Positions 1 to 8,819 of a stretch of 64,000 nucleotides of DNA are shown here, in pieces (position 1 is the stretch's first letter; each line of letters opens with the position of its first letter). The stretch spans positions 1,426,001 through 1,490,000 of the forward strand of contig NZ_AP024650.1 in NCBI RefSeq assembly GCF_019977275.1, read 5' to 3'. Position numbers and translations under genes: made by a program. A model generated the notes under the pieces. That model searched no databases. It was not told where the DNA came from and saw nothing but the letters and a program-made list of their open reading frames with translations. The DNA is from Arthrobacter sp. StoSoilB19 (GTDB lineage Bacteria; Actinomycetota; Actinomycetes; Actinomycetales; Micrococcaceae).

Positions 1-50
1 TGGCGCGACGCATTACCCTGCCGGTGCTTTTCCGGAGGACATGAGAGAAG

Positions 51-1295
51 GTGGACGGGATGACCGATGAGGACCAGCAGGAACGCGTCGACAGCACCGC
101 CCCTGCCACCGCCGCCCTTGATCCTGACGCTGCGCCCGTGCAGGTGGCCCCTTCCGGCGACGCCGCACCGGAACCCGGATCCGCGCCGGAACCCGGTTCC
201 ACGCCGGCCGCGGCCATGCCGGATGCAGACCGGCACCCGCCCACCGGCGCCATGTCCGCCGAACGCCTGGCCATGAAGGCCCTCGAAGCCCGCCTCCTGG
301 GCGGGGAACGGAAGCTCCGCCGTCGTGAAGTTGCCGCCGGCGCCGGACTCTCCCTGCTCTCTGCCCGCAAGCTCTGGCGTGCACTGGGGTTTCCGAATTT
401 CGGCGACGAGGACGTTGCCTTCACCGAACGCGACCAGGCCGCCCTGTCCACCGTGGTGGACCTGGTCCGCGCCGGCAAGCTGACCGAAGAAGCAGCCATT
501 TCGGTGACCCGCTCCATCGGGCAGATGACGGACCGCATGGTGGTCTGGCAGATCGAAGCCCTGGTGGAGGACATGGTCCACGAGCAGGGCGTCACCGATG
601 CTGTGGCCCGCAAGCGCCTGGTCAACGAACTTCCCGCGCTGGTGGACGCGCTGGAAGAGGTCCTGGTGTATTCATGGCGGCGCCAACTCAACGCCGGCGT
701 CCAGCGCCTCGCCGTCCGTGCCGAGGCCGGGCTGCAGGCCAGCGAGGAAGGCCGTGAAGGCGACGAGGACGACGCGCCGCTGCCCCTGGCCCGCGCGGTT
801 GGCTTCGCGGACCTTGTCTCCTACACCAGCCTGTCCCGCCGGATGAACGAAAAGACCCTCGCCCGGCTGGTCCAGCGCTTCGAAAACAAGTGCGCCGAAA
901 TCATCTCCGTGGGCGGCGGCCGTCTGGTCAAGACCGTGGGCGACGAAGTCCTGTACATCGCCGAAACTCCGGCGGCCGGTGCCGAAATCTCCCTGGCGCT
1001 GGCCGAGGCCTTCACCGAGGACGAGATCCTTCCCGAAGCCCGGGTGGCCATGGTGTGGGGCAGGATCCTGTCCCGCCTGGGCGACATCTACGGTCCCACG
1101 GTCAACCTGGCCGCCCGGCTGACCACCCTTGCCGATCCCGGAACGGTTCTGGTCGACTCCATGACGGCCTCCGCCCTGGAGCACGACGAGCGGTTCATCA
1201 TGATTCCCCAGGCCCCGGAAAATGTCCGCGGCTTCGGTGAGATCAATCCCGTCCGCCTCACCCGCGGCCGGGGCAAGGGCCTGGTCCTGGACTAG
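51..1295 (+). CDS. Class III adenylate/guanylate cyclase with N-terminal helix-turn-helix-like regulatory region
   Basis: This soluble protein of about 414 residues probably makes cAMP from ATP. The C-terminal cyclase domain (about residues 245-410) shows the two metal-binding Asp in GFADL (D254) and TVGDEV (D298). The Lys in RLVKTVGDE is typical of adenine selectivity, and VNLAARL supplies the transition-state Asn and Arg. The first ~75 residues are Pro/Ala-rich and disordered. Residues ~85-200 look like a MerR-like or Rv1264-type autoinhibitory helical region (REVAAGAGLSLLSARKLW). No membrane segment is visible. The GTG at 51 is used here, but the in-frame ATG at 60 is at least as good because AGAAGG lies 8 bases upstream of it. 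The 50 bases before it probably hold the end of an upstream gene that cannot be identified. The cyclase family call is firm; what regulates it is unknown. Confidence 0.88.
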   Translation: MDGMTDEDQQERVDSTAPATAALDPDAAPVQVAPSGDAAPEPGSAPEPGSTPAAAMPDADRHPPTGAMSAERLAMKALEARLLGGERKLRRREVAAGAGLSLLSARKLWRALGFPNFGDEDVAFTERDQAALSTVVDLVRAGKLTEEAAISVTRSIGQMTDRMVVWQIEALVEDMVHEQGVTDAVARKRLVNELPALVDALEEVLVYSWRRQLNAGVQRLAVRAEAGLQASEEGREGDEDDAPLPLARAVGFADLVSYTSLSRRMNEKTLARLVQRFENKCAEIISVGGGRLVKTVGDEVLYIAETPAAGAEISLALAEAFTEDEILPEARVAMVWGRILSRLGDIYGPTVNLAARLTTLADPGTVLVDSMTASALEHDERFIMIPQAPENVRGFGEINPVRLTRGRGKGLVLD

Positions 1296-1306
1296 GAATC
1301 CCTCGT

Positions 1307-1336
1307 CTTTTTCCCCCTGGCCGGGGCCGGAAAAAG
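1307..1336. terminator. Stem-loop after the cyclase gene
   Basis: CTTTTTCC (1307-1314) pairs with GGAAAAAG (1329-1336), with GGCC/GGCC pairing possible inside, and ATTTT follows. It sits 12 bases after the cyclase stop and just before a promoter-like sequence. It is therefore a plausible terminator separating the cyclase from the next cluster. Confidence 0.45.
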
Positions 1337-1339
1337 ATT

Positions 1340-1370
1340 TTGTCCACTCGGTGGCTAATCACGCTATAGT
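1340..1370 (+). promoter_or_regulatory. Candidate promoter of the surface-protein/kinase cluster
   Basis: TTGTCC (1340-1345) and TATAGT (1365-1370) resemble -35 and -10 boxes, although the 19-base spacer is long. This is the only good -10 in the gap between 1296 and 1611. Transcription from here would leave an untranslated leader of about 235 bases before the GTG at 1612. Confidence 0.4.
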
Positions 1371-1611
1371 CGGTTCGTTCGTTGACGCTGAAGGCCGTGT
1401 GGGGAGCGCTCCCCATCGCGGCCCTAAAAGGCAACGGGTAGGGTGATTGGCGGAGGGTCCACGCCTGCTGGTACCTTCGCGGGCCGTCCATTTTGCGGCT
1501 ATTCGCCAGGTCTCGGCCACCTTTGGGGGTGGCAAAAAATATGGGCGGGGCAGGTGTGCTCCGCCCTGTGATGCTGCCGCACGACGGCGCTACAACAGGG
1601 GAAAAATCGCT
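1371..1611 (+). other. Long structured 5' leader of the cluster
   Basis: The leader holds at least two stem-loops. GGCCG (1393-1397) pairs with CGGCC (1419-1423) around the perfect palindrome TGGGGAGCGCTCCCCA (1400-1415). GCCACC (1516-1521) pairs with GGTGGC (1528-1533) and is followed by six A. No known riboswitch class was recognised. The frame of the following gene stays open back to a TTG at 1447, but nothing in that stretch looks like protein of this family. Confidence 0.35.
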
Positions 1612-4600
1612 GTGACAACACTGCTGGGGAAGCTTGGGCTGAAGAAGCGACACAAGAAACTGGTCACCGGAACTGCGTTTGGTGCCGTTGTGGCCGTTCT
1701 GGTGACGGGTGCTGTGTTGTATCCGGGGTTCAAGACCACTGAGGTGGAGTTGAATGACGGCGGCGTGTGGGTGGTGTCGAAGTCCAGGAATGCGGTGGGG
1801 CGGTTGAACTATCCGTCGCGGGTGTTGGACGGCGCGGTGACGCCGGCGTCGACAACGTTCGATGTGTTGCAGCATGCAGGCGAGGTGTTCGTCGATGACG
1901 AGACCGGTTCGACGTTGAACCAGGTGTCGCCGGCGAATATGCGCCTCGGTGGGGATAAGCAGTTGCCGGGCGCAGCTGATGTGAGTTTCGGCACCCGGAC
2001 GATTTCGGTGACGGATGCTGCATCGGGGAAGGTGTGGGCGGTGTCGCCGTCCACCGTGAATGGTTTTGATAAGGAAGCGTCGGAGCCGGTGATGGTCGGT
2101 TCGGCGGGCATCGTCTCTGCGGTGGGTTCTGATGACCGGGTGTATTCGGCGGACCCTAAGACCGGTGTTGTGACGGTGACGGGTGTTGACGCCAACGGTG
2201 AGGTGACGTCGTCGGAGTCCAGCACGTGGGATGGGCTTAAGGGTGCCGGGGATCTGCAGATGACGGTGGTGGGGGACCGGCCGGTGGTGCTGGATGCCGC
2301 GGCGGGGAACCTGTTCCTGCCTGGTGGCAAGCGGCTGGCGCTGGAGAATGCCAGGGATGCGAAGTTGCAGCAGGCGGGGCCGGGCAGTGATGTTGTGGCG
2401 CTGGCCACGCGGAAGGCGTTGCTGAAGCAGCCGCTTGACGGGGGAGCGGCGATGGTGGTGGCGTTCGACGGCGAGGGTGTCCCCGCTGCTCCGGTGCAGT
2501 TGGGCGGGTGTGTGCATGCGGCGTGGTCGGGTGCGAACAAGTATGTCCGGGATTGCGTCAATGATGGTGACGATAAGAAGGTTGACGTGCCCAGGGCGAG
2601 TGCGTCGCCGTCGTATGTTTTCCGGGTGAACCGGGACCTGGTGGTCCTGAATGATGTGAACTCCGGGAACGTGTGGCTGGTGAACCAGAACATGCAGCTG
2701 GTCAACAACTGGGACGACGTCATCCCACCAAAGAACCAGTCCGACGACCAGGACCAGGAGTCGGCGGACAACAACACCATCAACATCCTGCCGGACCGCA
2801 CCAAACCCAACCGGCCGCCCGAAACCAAGCCCGACGCCGTCGGCGTCCGCCCGGGCCGCACCACCATCCTCAGCGTCCTGGACAACGACTCCGACCCCGA
2901 CGGCGACGTGCTCACCGCAGCGGTCGGGGAGGCCGGGCCCAAGTCCGGCACCCTGGAAAGCATCTACGGCGGCACGGCGTTCCAGATCACCGTGCCCGCG
3001 GACGCCAAACCCGGCACGGAGACTTTCAACTACAGCGCCTCCGACGGCCGCGGCCTGTCCGCCACCGGCCAGGTCACGCTCAGCGTCGTAGGACCCGATG
3101 AGAACAAGCCGCCGAAGTTCAAGCGCGGCGAAGACACCACCATGCTGGTGGAACAGGGCAAGACCGTCAGCCAGAACATCCTCACCGACTGGATCGATCC
3201 CGACGGCGATGACCTGGTCCTGTTGGATGCCAAGGCCGACAACGACCAGGACCAGGTCAAGGTACGGCGCGACGGCCTGCTCACCTTCCAGGATTCCGGG
3301 GCCACGGCCGGCAAGAAGAACGTCCAGGTCACCATCTGGGACGGCCGCGCCACTGTCACCGGCAAGGTGGTGGTCAATGTCCAGCCGCCCGGCGCCCTGG
3401 CACCCGTGGTCAACGCCGACCACGTCACCGCCGTCGTGGGCCAGGACCTGGTCATCTCCCCGTTGAAGAACGACGTCGATCCCAACGGTGGTGCCCTCCG
3501 GCTGGCCCAGGTGGAAGCCAACGGCCCTGCCGAACTCGGCCCCGTCACCGACGGCGGCACCTTCACCTTCCGCAGCACCACCCCCGGTCCGGTCTACCTC
3601 ACCTACATTGCCAGCAACGGCCCGCAAAGCAGCCAGGGCCTCATCCGCGTCGACGTGGAATCCGGCAACGACGGCGGCGACCCCGTGGCGGTCCACGACG
3701 TGGCCCTGATGCCCACCGGCGGCAGCGTCCTGCTGGACCCCCTGGCCAACGACTCCGACCCCTCCGGCGGCGTCCTGGTGCTGCAGTCCGTCAAGCTCCC
3801 CGATAACGCGACTGTGTCCGTCAGCGTGATCAACCACAGCGTCCTGCGGATCACCGACATCCTGGGGACCAAGGACCCCATACTGTTCGAATACACCATG
3901 TCCAACGGCAGGAAGTCGGCCACCGGCAGCGTGTCAGTGGTGCCCGTCCCGGCGCCGGCCGTGGTGGAGGCGCCGCAACCCAAACCGGATGAAGTCAATG
4001 TCCGCGTCAACGACGTGGTCACCATCCCCGTCCTGGACAACGACACCCACCCGCAGGGCCAGGAACTGTCTGTGGACCCCGTCCTGCCGCAGGCCGTGGA
4101 TCCCGCCGACGGCAAGAGCTTCGTCTCCGAGAACACGCTCCGCTTCATTGCCGGCAGCCAGCCCAAGACCGTGCGCGCCATCTACAACGCGGTGGATCCG
4201 CAGGGCCAGAAGAGCGCAGCCGCCGTCACCATCCACATCCTGCCGCTCGAGGGCGCGGAGAACTCCCGCCCCCAGCCGCGCAACCTGACCGCCCGCGTGG
4301 TGGCGGCCGGCACCGTCCGGATTCCGGTTCCCCTTGACGGCATTGACCCCGACGGCGACTCGGTGCAGCTGACCGGCATCGACAGCACCCCTGCCATGGG
4401 AACCGCCACGGTGGGCAGTAACTTCATCGACTTCACCGCCGCAGGTGACGGCGCCGGTACAGACACCTTCCGCTACAAAGTGGTGGACCGCCAGGGCGCC
4501 ATCAACACGGGCACGGTGACGGTGGGCATCGCACCCCGCGGCGAGTCTAACCAGAAGCCCACCCCGGTGGATGACGAGGTCCGGGTACGCCCGGGCCGGC

Positions 4601-7600
4601 AGATCGCCGTCGACGCAACGGCAAACGATACCGATCCCGACGGTGACCGCATCCGCATCCTCACCGACGGCATCGACGCCGACCCGGCACTGCAGGCCAC
4701 CGTCAGCAGGAACAGCGGCCGCATCATCCTCCTGGCCCCGAACGAGGCCGGAACCGTCAATGTGCGGTACACCGTCGCCGACGACCGGGATGCCACGGCG
4801 CAGGCCACCATCCGCTTGGTGGTTGACAACGAAGTGCCCCTGAAAGCCCCGATTGCCCGGGATGACAGGGTGACGTCTGCCCAGGCCATGGGCAAGACCG
4901 CCGTTGATGTGCCGGTCCTCAAGAACGACGAGGACCCCGACGGGGTGGGCGAGAACCTGAAGATCAGCACGGAGGCCACCACGGCGCGGCCTGGCGGCAA
5001 CGGCAACATGCTGGTGGACCTTACGGAACAGCCCCAGCTCATCCCGTACACCGTGGAAGACGTGGACGGCCAGCAGTCAACGGCCATCATCTGGGTGCCG
5101 GGCCTGGGCCAGCAGGTTCCCACCCTGGCCAAGGACGAGGTCCTTGAAGTGGTGGCCGGGCAGTCCGTGGACGTCGACCTGAAGGACTGGGTCAAGGTAC
5201 GGGAGGGACGCTCGCCGCGGCTGACCCAGGTGGACCGGATCAAACTCATCGGTGCCGACGGCGGGAATCCGGTCACGGGAGACGGCACCGGCCTGAAGTA
5301 CACGGCGGGCGCCGACTACGTGGGTCCGGGGTCCCTCACGTTCGAGGTGACCGACGGCACCGGACCTGATGATCCGGCCGGCCTGAAGTCCACCCTGAGC
5401 ATCCGCACCAAGGTCCTGCCGGACCCCAACAAAAACAACCCGCCCGAGCTGCTCGGCGCGGACGTTGATGTCCCCAAGGGCGACACGGCCAGCACGGACC
5501 TGGGAAAGCTGACCTCCGATCCCGACCGGGACGACGTCGAAAAGATGAAGTACCAGCTGGTGGGCGACCCGCCCGGCGGTTTCAGTGCACGCATCGAAGG
5601 CAGGACCCTGAAGGTTTCCGCGGCGGATTCGACGGCCACGGGGACCAGGGGCGCCGTGCAGGTCAAGGCGACGGACTCCCGCGGCCTCGAAGCCACGGCC
5701 ACGTACCCGCTCGCCGTGACAGCCTCCAACCGGCCCAAGCCGGTGGCCAATGACGACGTGGAGCCCAACGCCGCCGCCGGGAAGCCCGTGACCATCAACG
5801 TCCTGGCGAACGACGCCAACCCGTTCCCCGAAACACCGCTGAAGATCATCGCCGCCAATACCGAAACAGGCAGCGGCAACGTAGGCGTCAACGGCGACTC
5901 GGTGACGGTCACGCCTGCTCCCGGCTTCACCGGAACCCTGGTGGTGGCGTACACCGTGGAGGACAAGACGCAGGACAGCTCCCGGCATGCCACGGCACGG
6001 GTCCGGCTGACCGTTAAGGACAAACCTGCAGCACCCACCACGCCCCAGGCACAGAGTGTTGGGGACCAAACCGCGCTGCTCAACTGGTCCGCCCCCGCGG
6101 ACCGGGGCTCCGCCATCACCAAGTACACGGTGTATGGGGAGGGCGGGTTCCGGCAGGACTGCCCCGCCAACACCTGCACCCTGAACGGGCTGACCAACAA
6201 CACCACTTACCACTTCCAGGTCACGGCCACGAATGAATTTGGCGAGTCGGACCGGTCGCCGGCCTCAGCGGACGTCCGGCCGGACGTCAAACCGGATACT
6301 CCGTTGGCCCCATCCCTGAAATTCGGCGACAAGCAACTGGCCGTCAACTGGACCGCACCGGCCAGCAAGGGCTCCCCGGTGAAGTCCTACGACCTGGAGA
6401 TCTCACCGGCGCCGGCCGGCCAGAACGCCCAGATCCAGAACCTGACCTCCGTCAGCTATGTGTGGAAGGGACTGCAGAACGGGGTGTCGTACAAGGTCCG
6501 CGTCCTGGCCCGCAACGACGCCAAGGACCCGTCCGAGTGGAGCCCGTATTCGGCGGCCGAAGTCCCGGCCGGTGTTCCCGCGACCCCTGCCGCGCCAAGC
6601 GTGTCGCAGGCAACTCCGGTGGGCTCGCAGAGCCAGCTGCGGGTGGTCTGGTCCGCGCCCAACAACAATGGCGACCCTGTCTCGTCCTACACCCTGACCA
6701 CCCTCCGTGGTGGCGCGGCGGTGGCCAGCCAGCAGGTTGCCGGCACCTCGCAGAACGTCACCGTGGACAACTCCGAGTCCAACTACACCTTCACGGTGGC
6801 TGCCACCAACAAGGCCGGTACCAGTGCCACCAGTGCGCAGTCGGCCCCCATCCGGGCGGCCGGCAAACCCGGACAGGTCAACGGCGGGACGGTGCGGGAG
6901 AACGGAACCAGCGGTCAGCTGGAGGTTACGTTCACGCCGCTGACGGATGCCCAGCGCAACGGCTCCACGGCGTCCGAGATTGCCTACTCCTACAACGCCG
7001 ACGGCAAGACCGGCGCCATCAAGGCCGGGGGCGGAACCATTGGCGGCATGACCAACGGCAGGGACATCACTGTCACGATCATCGCAACGTCCACGAAGAA
7101 CAACATGTCCGGCGACGCGAAGGCCATCGGCACGGGGAACCCCTATGGTCCGGCCAATGCCCCCAACGTGAACGGCACGACATCGGCGAAGGGCGACGGG
7201 CAGGTGCACTGGACCTGGAATAACCCCAGCACCAACGGCCGTCCGCTTAACCACTATGAGGTCAGCATGGACGGCGGAGGCTGGCAGAACGTGGGCAAGG
7301 CGACCAGCTATGACGCCGGCGCCGGTGGATGGAACCAGAGCCACAGGCTGCGCGTCCGCGCCGTAACGGTGGTGGACGGGGCGATTGGCGGACCGGCAAC
7401 CTCAACCTCCGGTCCAGACAACACCCCGCCGCCGCCCACGTCCTGGAACGTCACGGCCAGCCCTGTCCGCAGCTGCACGGAGCCCCGCAAGGGCACCGAC
7501 AGCTACGTTGCCGGCAACCCATCACAGTGCACGGGTGAGGGGATTTGGCTCGACGCAGGCGCTTACTCCCGGGCTGACCGCTACCAGGTCTGGTACAAGA

Positions 7601-7722
7601 CCTCGAACAATCCCAGCGGCATCTGGTACCACCTGAGCGAAGGAATGGCCGCGGGCAACTGGCTCCGCTGCGACACCTCCAACGTGGGCTGCAACCCGCC
7701 GGCCGGCATGCCGAACCGCTAG
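1612..7722 (+). CDS. Giant membrane-anchored surface protein: beta-propeller-like region, tandem Ig/cadherin-like repeats, FN3 domains
   Basis: This protein of 2036 residues has a basic N terminus and one membrane segment (about residues 17-36), so the bulk should lie outside the cell. Residues ~45-380 are beta-rich and propeller-like (repeated VWVV, VWAV, VWLV strands). Residues ~400-1460 hold about ten Ig/cadherin-like repeats of roughly 95 residues, most marked by a D-x-DPDGD type motif (DNDSDPDGD near 424, ANDTDPDGD near 1004). Residues ~1470-1935 hold four or five fibronectin type III domains (LNWSAPADRGSAITKY, NGLTNNTTYHFQV). The last ~100 residues carry four Cys (SCTEP, SQCTG, LRCDT, GCNPP). 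The start is set at GTG 1612 behind CAGGGGAAAA; an upstream TTG at 1447 would put leader sequence in the protein. It is the first gene of the kinase/FHA/FtsK cluster and the likely FN3 member of a PFNA-type cluster. Codon use changes sharply near 2690. Confidence 0.85.
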   Translation: MTTLLGKLGLKKRHKKLVTGTAFGAVVAVLVTGAVLYPGFKTTEVELNDGGVWVVSKSRNAVGRLNYPSRVLDGAVTPASTTFDVLQHAGEVFVDDETGSTLNQVSPANMRLGGDKQLPGAADVSFGTRTISVTDAASGKVWAVSPSTVNGFDKEASEPVMVGSAGIVSAVGSDDRVYSADPKTGVVTVTGVDANGEVTSSESSTWDGLKGAGDLQMTVVGDRPVVLDAAAGNLFLPGGKRLALENARDAKLQQAGPGSDVVALATRKALLKQPLDGGAAMVVAFDGEGVPAAPVQLGGCVHAAWSGANKYVRDCVNDGDDKKVDVPRASASPSYVFRVNRDLVVLNDVNSGNVWLVNQNMQLVNNWDDVIPPKNQSDDQDQESADNNTINILPDRTKPNRPPETKPDAVGVRPGRTTILSVLDNDSDPDGDVLTAAVGEAGPKSGTLESIYGGTAFQITVPADAKPGTETFNYSASDGRGLSATGQVTLSVVGPDENKPPKFKRGEDTTMLVEQGKTVSQNILTDWIDPDGDDLVLLDAKADNDQDQVKVRRDGLLTFQDSGATAGKKNVQVTIWDGRATVTGKVVVNVQPPGALAPVVNADHVTAVVGQDLVISPLKNDVDPNGGALRLAQVEANGPAELGPVTDGGTFTFRSTTPGPVYLTYIASNGPQSSQGLIRVDVESGNDGGDPVAVHDVALMPTGGSVLLDPLANDSDPSGGVLVLQSVKLPDNATVSVSVINHSVLRITDILGTKDPILFEYTMSNGRKSATGSVSVVPVPAPAVVEAPQPKPDEVNVRVNDVVTIPVLDNDTHPQGQELSVDPVLPQAVDPADGKSFVSENTLRFIAGSQPKTVRAIYNAVDPQGQKSAAAVTIHILPLEGAENSRPQPRNLTARVVAAGTVRIPVPLDGIDPDGDSVQLTGIDSTPAMGTATVGSNFIDFTAAGDGAGTDTFRYKVVDRQGAINTGTVTVGIAPRGESNQKPTPVDDEVRVRPGRQIAVDATANDTDPDGDRIRILTDGIDADPALQATVSRNSGRIILLAPNEAGTVNVRYTVADDRDATAQATIRLVVDNEVPLKAPIARDDRVTSAQAMGKTAVDVPVLKNDEDPDGVGENLKISTEATTARPGGNGNMLVDLTEQPQLIPYTVEDVDGQQSTAIIWVPGLGQQVPTLAKDEVLEVVAGQSVDVDLKDWVKVREGRSPRLTQVDRIKLIGADGGNPVTGDGTGLKYTAGADYVGPGSLTFEVTDGTGPDDPAGLKSTLSIRTKVLPDPNKNNPPELLGADVDVPKGDTASTDLGKLTSDPDRDDVEKMKYQLVGDPPGGFSARIEGRTLKVSAADSTATGTRGAVQVKATDSRGLEATATYPLAVTASNRPKPVANDDVEPNAAAGKPVTINVLANDANPFPETPLKIIAANTETGSGNVGVNGDSVTVTPAPGFTGTLVVAYTVEDKTQDSSRHATARVRLTVKDKPAAPTTPQAQSVGDQTALLNWSAPADRGSAITKYTVYGEGGFRQDCPANTCTLNGLTNNTTYHFQVTATNEFGESDRSPASADVRPDVKPDTPLAPSLKFGDKQLAVNWTAPASKGSPVKSYDLEISPAPAGQNAQIQNLTSVSYVWKGLQNGVSYKVRVLARNDAKDPSEWSPYSAAEVPAGVPATPAAPSVSQATPVGSQSQLRVVWSAPNNNGDPVSSYTLTTLRGGAAVASQQVAGTSQNVTVDNSESNYTFTVAATNKAGTSATSAQSAPIRAAGKPGQVNGGTVRENGTSGQLEVTFTPLTDAQRNGSTASEIAYSYNADGKTGAIKAGGGTIGGMTNGRDITVTIIATSTKNNMSGDAKAIGTGNPYGPANAPNVNGTTSAKGDGQVHWTWNNPSTNGRPLNHYEVSMDGGGWQNVGKATSYDAGAGGWNQSHRLRVRAVTVVDGAIGGPATSTSGPDNTPPPPTSWNVTASPVRSCTEPRKGTDSYVAGNPSQCTGEGIWLDAGAYSRADRYQVWYKTSNNPSGIWYHLSEGMAAGNWLRCDTSNVGCNPPAGMPNR

Positions 7723-7774
7723 CAAGCTCCAGCATCAAACAGGGAATTTCGACCAGTAGAAGGAAGCACATTTC

Positions 7775-8746
7775 ATGACCATGACCATCGAGCAGGCCGA
7801 GTGGTTTGCCGACACATTCGAAAAGCTGGTTGCCAACGTGGGGCAGGCGGTGCTGGGCAAGGAACACGTCATCCGGCTGACCTTCACCGCCATGCTGGCC
7901 GAGGGCCACGTCCTGTTCGAGGACGCTCCGGGCACCGGGAAGACCTCCCTGGCCCGGGCCCTCGCCGCCACGGTGCAGGGCTCCAACAACCGCATCCAGT
8001 TCACGCCTGACCTGCTTCCCTCCGACGTGACAGGTGTGACCATCTACGACCAGAAGACGCAGAAGTTCGAGTTCCACAAGGGCCCGATCTTTAACAACAT
8101 CGTCCTGGCCGACGAAATCAACCGTGCCTCGCCCAAGACCCAGTCCGCGCTGCTTGAGGTCATGGAGGAATCCCGGGTCACCGTGGACGGCGTGACGTAC
8201 TCGGCCGGGCGGCCGTTCATGGTGATGGCCACCCAGAACCCCATCGAGCAGGCAGGCACCTACCGCCTGCCCGAGGCCCAGCTGGACCGCTTCCTGATCA
8301 AGACCTCCATCGGCTACCCTGACCACGCCTCCACCGTCCGGCTGCTGGGCGGAAACAACCTGAAGGACCGGTCCAAGGACCTGTCTGCCGTCATCACCAC
8401 CCAGGCGGTGGCGGACATGGCCGACCTCGCCGCCACGGCGCACGTGGACACCGCCGTGCTTGAGTACATCTCCCGGCTCTGCGAGGAAACCCGCAGTGCC
8501 CCGGAGACGCGCCTCGGCGTCTCCGTCCGCGGCGCCCTGGCCATGGTCCGGGCCGCCAAGGTCTGGGCTGCCTCGCAGGGACGGAACTTTGTGCTGCCGG
8601 ATGACATCAAGGAACTGGCACCCGTGGTGTGGACCCACCGGTTCGTGATGGACCCCGAAGCCGAATTCTCGGGCGCCACCGCTGAGGCCGTGCTGACCAG
8701 GATCCTCGCCGACGTCGCCGCCCCGCAGCAGCGCACCAACGCCTGA
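7775..8746 (+). CDS. MoxR-family AAA+ ATPase
   Basis: This 323-residue cytoplasmic ATPase of the MoxR type acts as a chaperone that assembles or activates partner protein complexes, usually with DUF58 or VWA proteins. The Walker A motif is APGTGKTS with K56, and Walker B is IVLADEINRASPKTQ. The sensor region MVMATQNPIEQAGTYRLPEAQLDRF is conserved across the family, as is the C-terminal lid (GVSVRGALAMVRAAK). AGGAAG lies 9 bases before the ATG at 7775. It follows the giant surface protein by 52 bases and precedes the DUF58 gene, the usual MoxR-DUF58-transglutaminase order. The family assignment is secure; its client here is inferred to be the DUF58 protein next to it. Confidence 0.95.
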   Translation: MTMTIEQAEWFADTFEKLVANVGQAVLGKEHVIRLTFTAMLAEGHVLFEDAPGTGKTSLARALAATVQGSNNRIQFTPDLLPSDVTGVTIYDQKTQKFEFHKGPIFNNIVLADEINRASPKTQSALLEVMEESRVTVDGVTYSAGRPFMVMATQNPIEQAGTYRLPEAQLDRFLIKTSIGYPDHASTVRLLGGNNLKDRSKDLSAVITTQAVADMADLAATAHVDTAVLEYISRLCEETRSAPETRLGVSVRGALAMVRAAKVWAASQGRNFVLPDDIKELAPVVWTHRFVMDPEAEFSGATAEAVLTRILADVAAPQQRTNA

Positions 8747-8758
8747 GGCGCCGGGCCC

Positions 8759-8773
8759 GCGGCTTCAAGCCGC
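8759..8773 (+). other. Small stem-loop between the MoxR and DUF58 genes
   Basis: GCGGCTT (8759-8765) and AAGCCGC (8767-8773) form a perfect inverted repeat in the 73-base gap. No U-tract follows, so it is more likely an RNA-stability or partial attenuation element within the operon than a full terminator. Confidence 0.3.
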
Positions 8774-8819
8774 AGCCACCACCACTGACATTCCAGCGCA
8801 ACAACGAAGGCACACCCCT

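Noticed and set aside
1-50. Tail of an upstream gene
   Set aside because: Several frames end at 44, 63 and 70, but the piece is too short to identify a product, so no feature is claimed.
1447-1611. TTG at 1447 as the start of the surface protein
   Set aside because: It would translate the structured leader. The GTG at 1612 has a ribosome site and a proper membrane-anchor N terminus.
1258-3837. A long open frame on the minus strand (about 859 codons)
   Set aside because: It is antisense to the surface protein gene and reads as Gly/Val/His-rich low-complexity sequence with no motif. High GC content opens such frames.
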